Below are positions 5,207 through 5,698 of a stretch of DNA of 5,698 bases, one piece after another. Both the position numbers and the translations under genes were made by a program. Below the pieces are notes generated by a model. The model made no database searches. It was given only the letters and a program-made list of their open reading frames with translations, and was not told where the DNA came from. Each line of letters opens with the position of its first letter. Within the stretch, counting starts at the first letter, position 1. Where the stretch lies: the NCBI GenBank assembly GCA_016178435.1, contig JACOTK010000207.1, positions 1 to 5,698 of the forward strand, read 5' to 3'. This DNA comes from Actinomycetota bacterium (GTDB lineage: Bacteria; Actinomycetota; Acidimicrobiia; Acidimicrobiales; CADCSY01).

Positions 5207-5698
5207 TCAGATCGAACGGCAGCCGATCGCCACGTTCGTTCCGGCTCCGGCGTTGATGCCGTAGGCACACACCGTATGCGAGCCGGAACCGGCGGGAACG
5301 ACCCGGTCATAACCGTGGGCATCGCCGTAGCCCGGATAGGCCTGTTCGATGTCGGGACGTTGTGCATCGGCGTCGAATGCCGCGGCGAATGCGCCGTCCA
5401 CATAGACGTGCACGGCGATCGGGTCGCCGACGTTCGGATCAAGTGCCCATCCCGCAACACGGACCCCGCCGGCGGTTGACTCGGCGACATCGAGGGAACC
5501 GAACGGGTCGGAACCGAGCAGCACCCAACGACAGCCGATCAAGGCGTTGGTTCCGGCGCCCTGGTTGATGCCGTAGGCGCAGATGGTGTGGAACCCTTCG
5601 CCCACCGGCGCCACGGCGTCGAAGCCGTGGGCATTCCCGTAGCCGGGATAGGCCTGTTCGATGTCGGGACGATTTGCGTCGGCACCAAACACTGCGGC
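5207..5698 (-). CDS. C-terminal end of a probably secreted tandem-repeat protein
   Basis: The frame is open from the right edge to a TGA at 5207-5209; the GTG at 5692 is inside a repeat and is not a start, so the N-terminus and any catalytic domain or signal peptide lie outside. The 163 visible residues contain one complete and one partial copy of a 104-residue repeat. Each copy has a GGVRVAGWALDPNVGDPIAV-like opening, a VHVYVDG strand, RPDIEQAYPGYG, and HTVCAYGIN with a following GC, giving two cysteines per copy that could form a disulfide. I recognise this repeat as a recurrent C-terminal module of actinobacterial extracellular proteins, including cell-wall-hydrolase-like ones; it looks like a beta-sandwich and may serve binding or surface attachment, which is inference. 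The protein ends at GTNVAIGCRSI, directly after the last repeat. No clear terminator follows. Confidence 0.8.
   Translation of the reverse strand, partial: AAVFGADANRPDIEQAYPGYGNAHGFDAVAPVGEGFHTICAYGINQGAGTNALIGCRWVLLGSDPFGSLDVAESTAGGVRVAGWALDPNVGDPIAVHVYVDGAFAAAFDADAQRPDIEQAYPGYGDAHGYDRVVPAGSGSHTVCAYGINAGAGTNVAIGCRSI
5216..5527 (-). repeat. Tandem repeat, complete last copy (104 codons)
   Basis: The full unit of the repeat protein runs from WVLLGSDPFGSLDVA to GTNVAIGCR. The 312-base period is seen at DNA level: bases around 5327-5359 match 5639-5671 almost exactly. The copy carries GWALDP, VHVYVDG, RPDIEQAYPGYG and CAYGIN...GC. Confidence 0.85.
5528..5698 (-). repeat. Tandem repeat, partial preceding copy
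   Basis: The last 57 residues of the preceding repeat unit end at GTNALIGCR; the rest lies past the window edge. Aligned by eye without gaps, 43 of 57 residues are identical to the final copy. The most conserved block is RPDIEQAYPGYG, which is identical in protein and nearly identical in DNA, pointing to recent duplication or ongoing homogenisation. Confidence 0.85.

Noticed and set aside
5207..5692. Complete gene starting at GTG 5692
   Set aside because: The GTG is an internal Val codon within a repeat unit, and the frame continues through the window edge.

Overview
This is a compact, high-GC stretch typical of an actinobacterium. I infer Actinomycetota, perhaps an Acidimicrobiia-like lineage, from the base composition, GTG/ATG start overlaps, the style of the secreted repeat protein and the gene families; no marker here settles the taxonomy. 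There are six protein-coding genes, two of them cut by the window edges, and no RNA genes, insertion sequences, CRISPR arrays or tRNAs. No gene-free stretch exceeds about 110 bases.

Left part (2-2198) is a menaquinone (vitamin K2) locus. The 3' end of a menH-like alpha/beta hydrolase runs rightwards and meets, tail to tail with a 29-base gap, a leftward menB-menA pair. MenH makes SHCHC, from which o-succinylbenzoate is formed. MenB closes the naphthoate ring on o-succinylbenzoyl-CoA. MenA then attaches the polyprenyl tail in the membrane. menB and menA overlap by 4 bases (GTGA). menB has no Shine-Dalgarno sequence but has a TANNNT -10-like element exactly 7 bases before its ATG, which suggests a leaderless transcript.

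Middle part (2256-5101, minus strand) is a two-gene unit of unrelated-subfamily amidohydrolases: an Amidohydro_2 (COG2159-type) protein followed, with an ATGA overlap, by a D-aminoacylase/N-acyl-D-amino-acid deacylase-like (COG3653-type) protein. Their substrates cannot be read from the sequence. The first gene has a strong ribosome binding site and a candidate promoter whose -10 element lies inside a perfect 7-1-7 palindrome, so a dimeric repressor is likely. The unit points at menBA with only 57 bases between, so read-through is possible.

Right part (5207-5698, minus strand) is the C-terminal end of a probably secreted protein built from 104-residue tandem repeats with two cysteines each.

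Overall this looks like ordinary core and catabolic gene content. I see no defence island, mobile element or clearly novel system. The points most worth a second look are the palindromic operator, the altered metal-ligand positions of the deacylase homologue, the putative leaderless menB start and the repeat protein.
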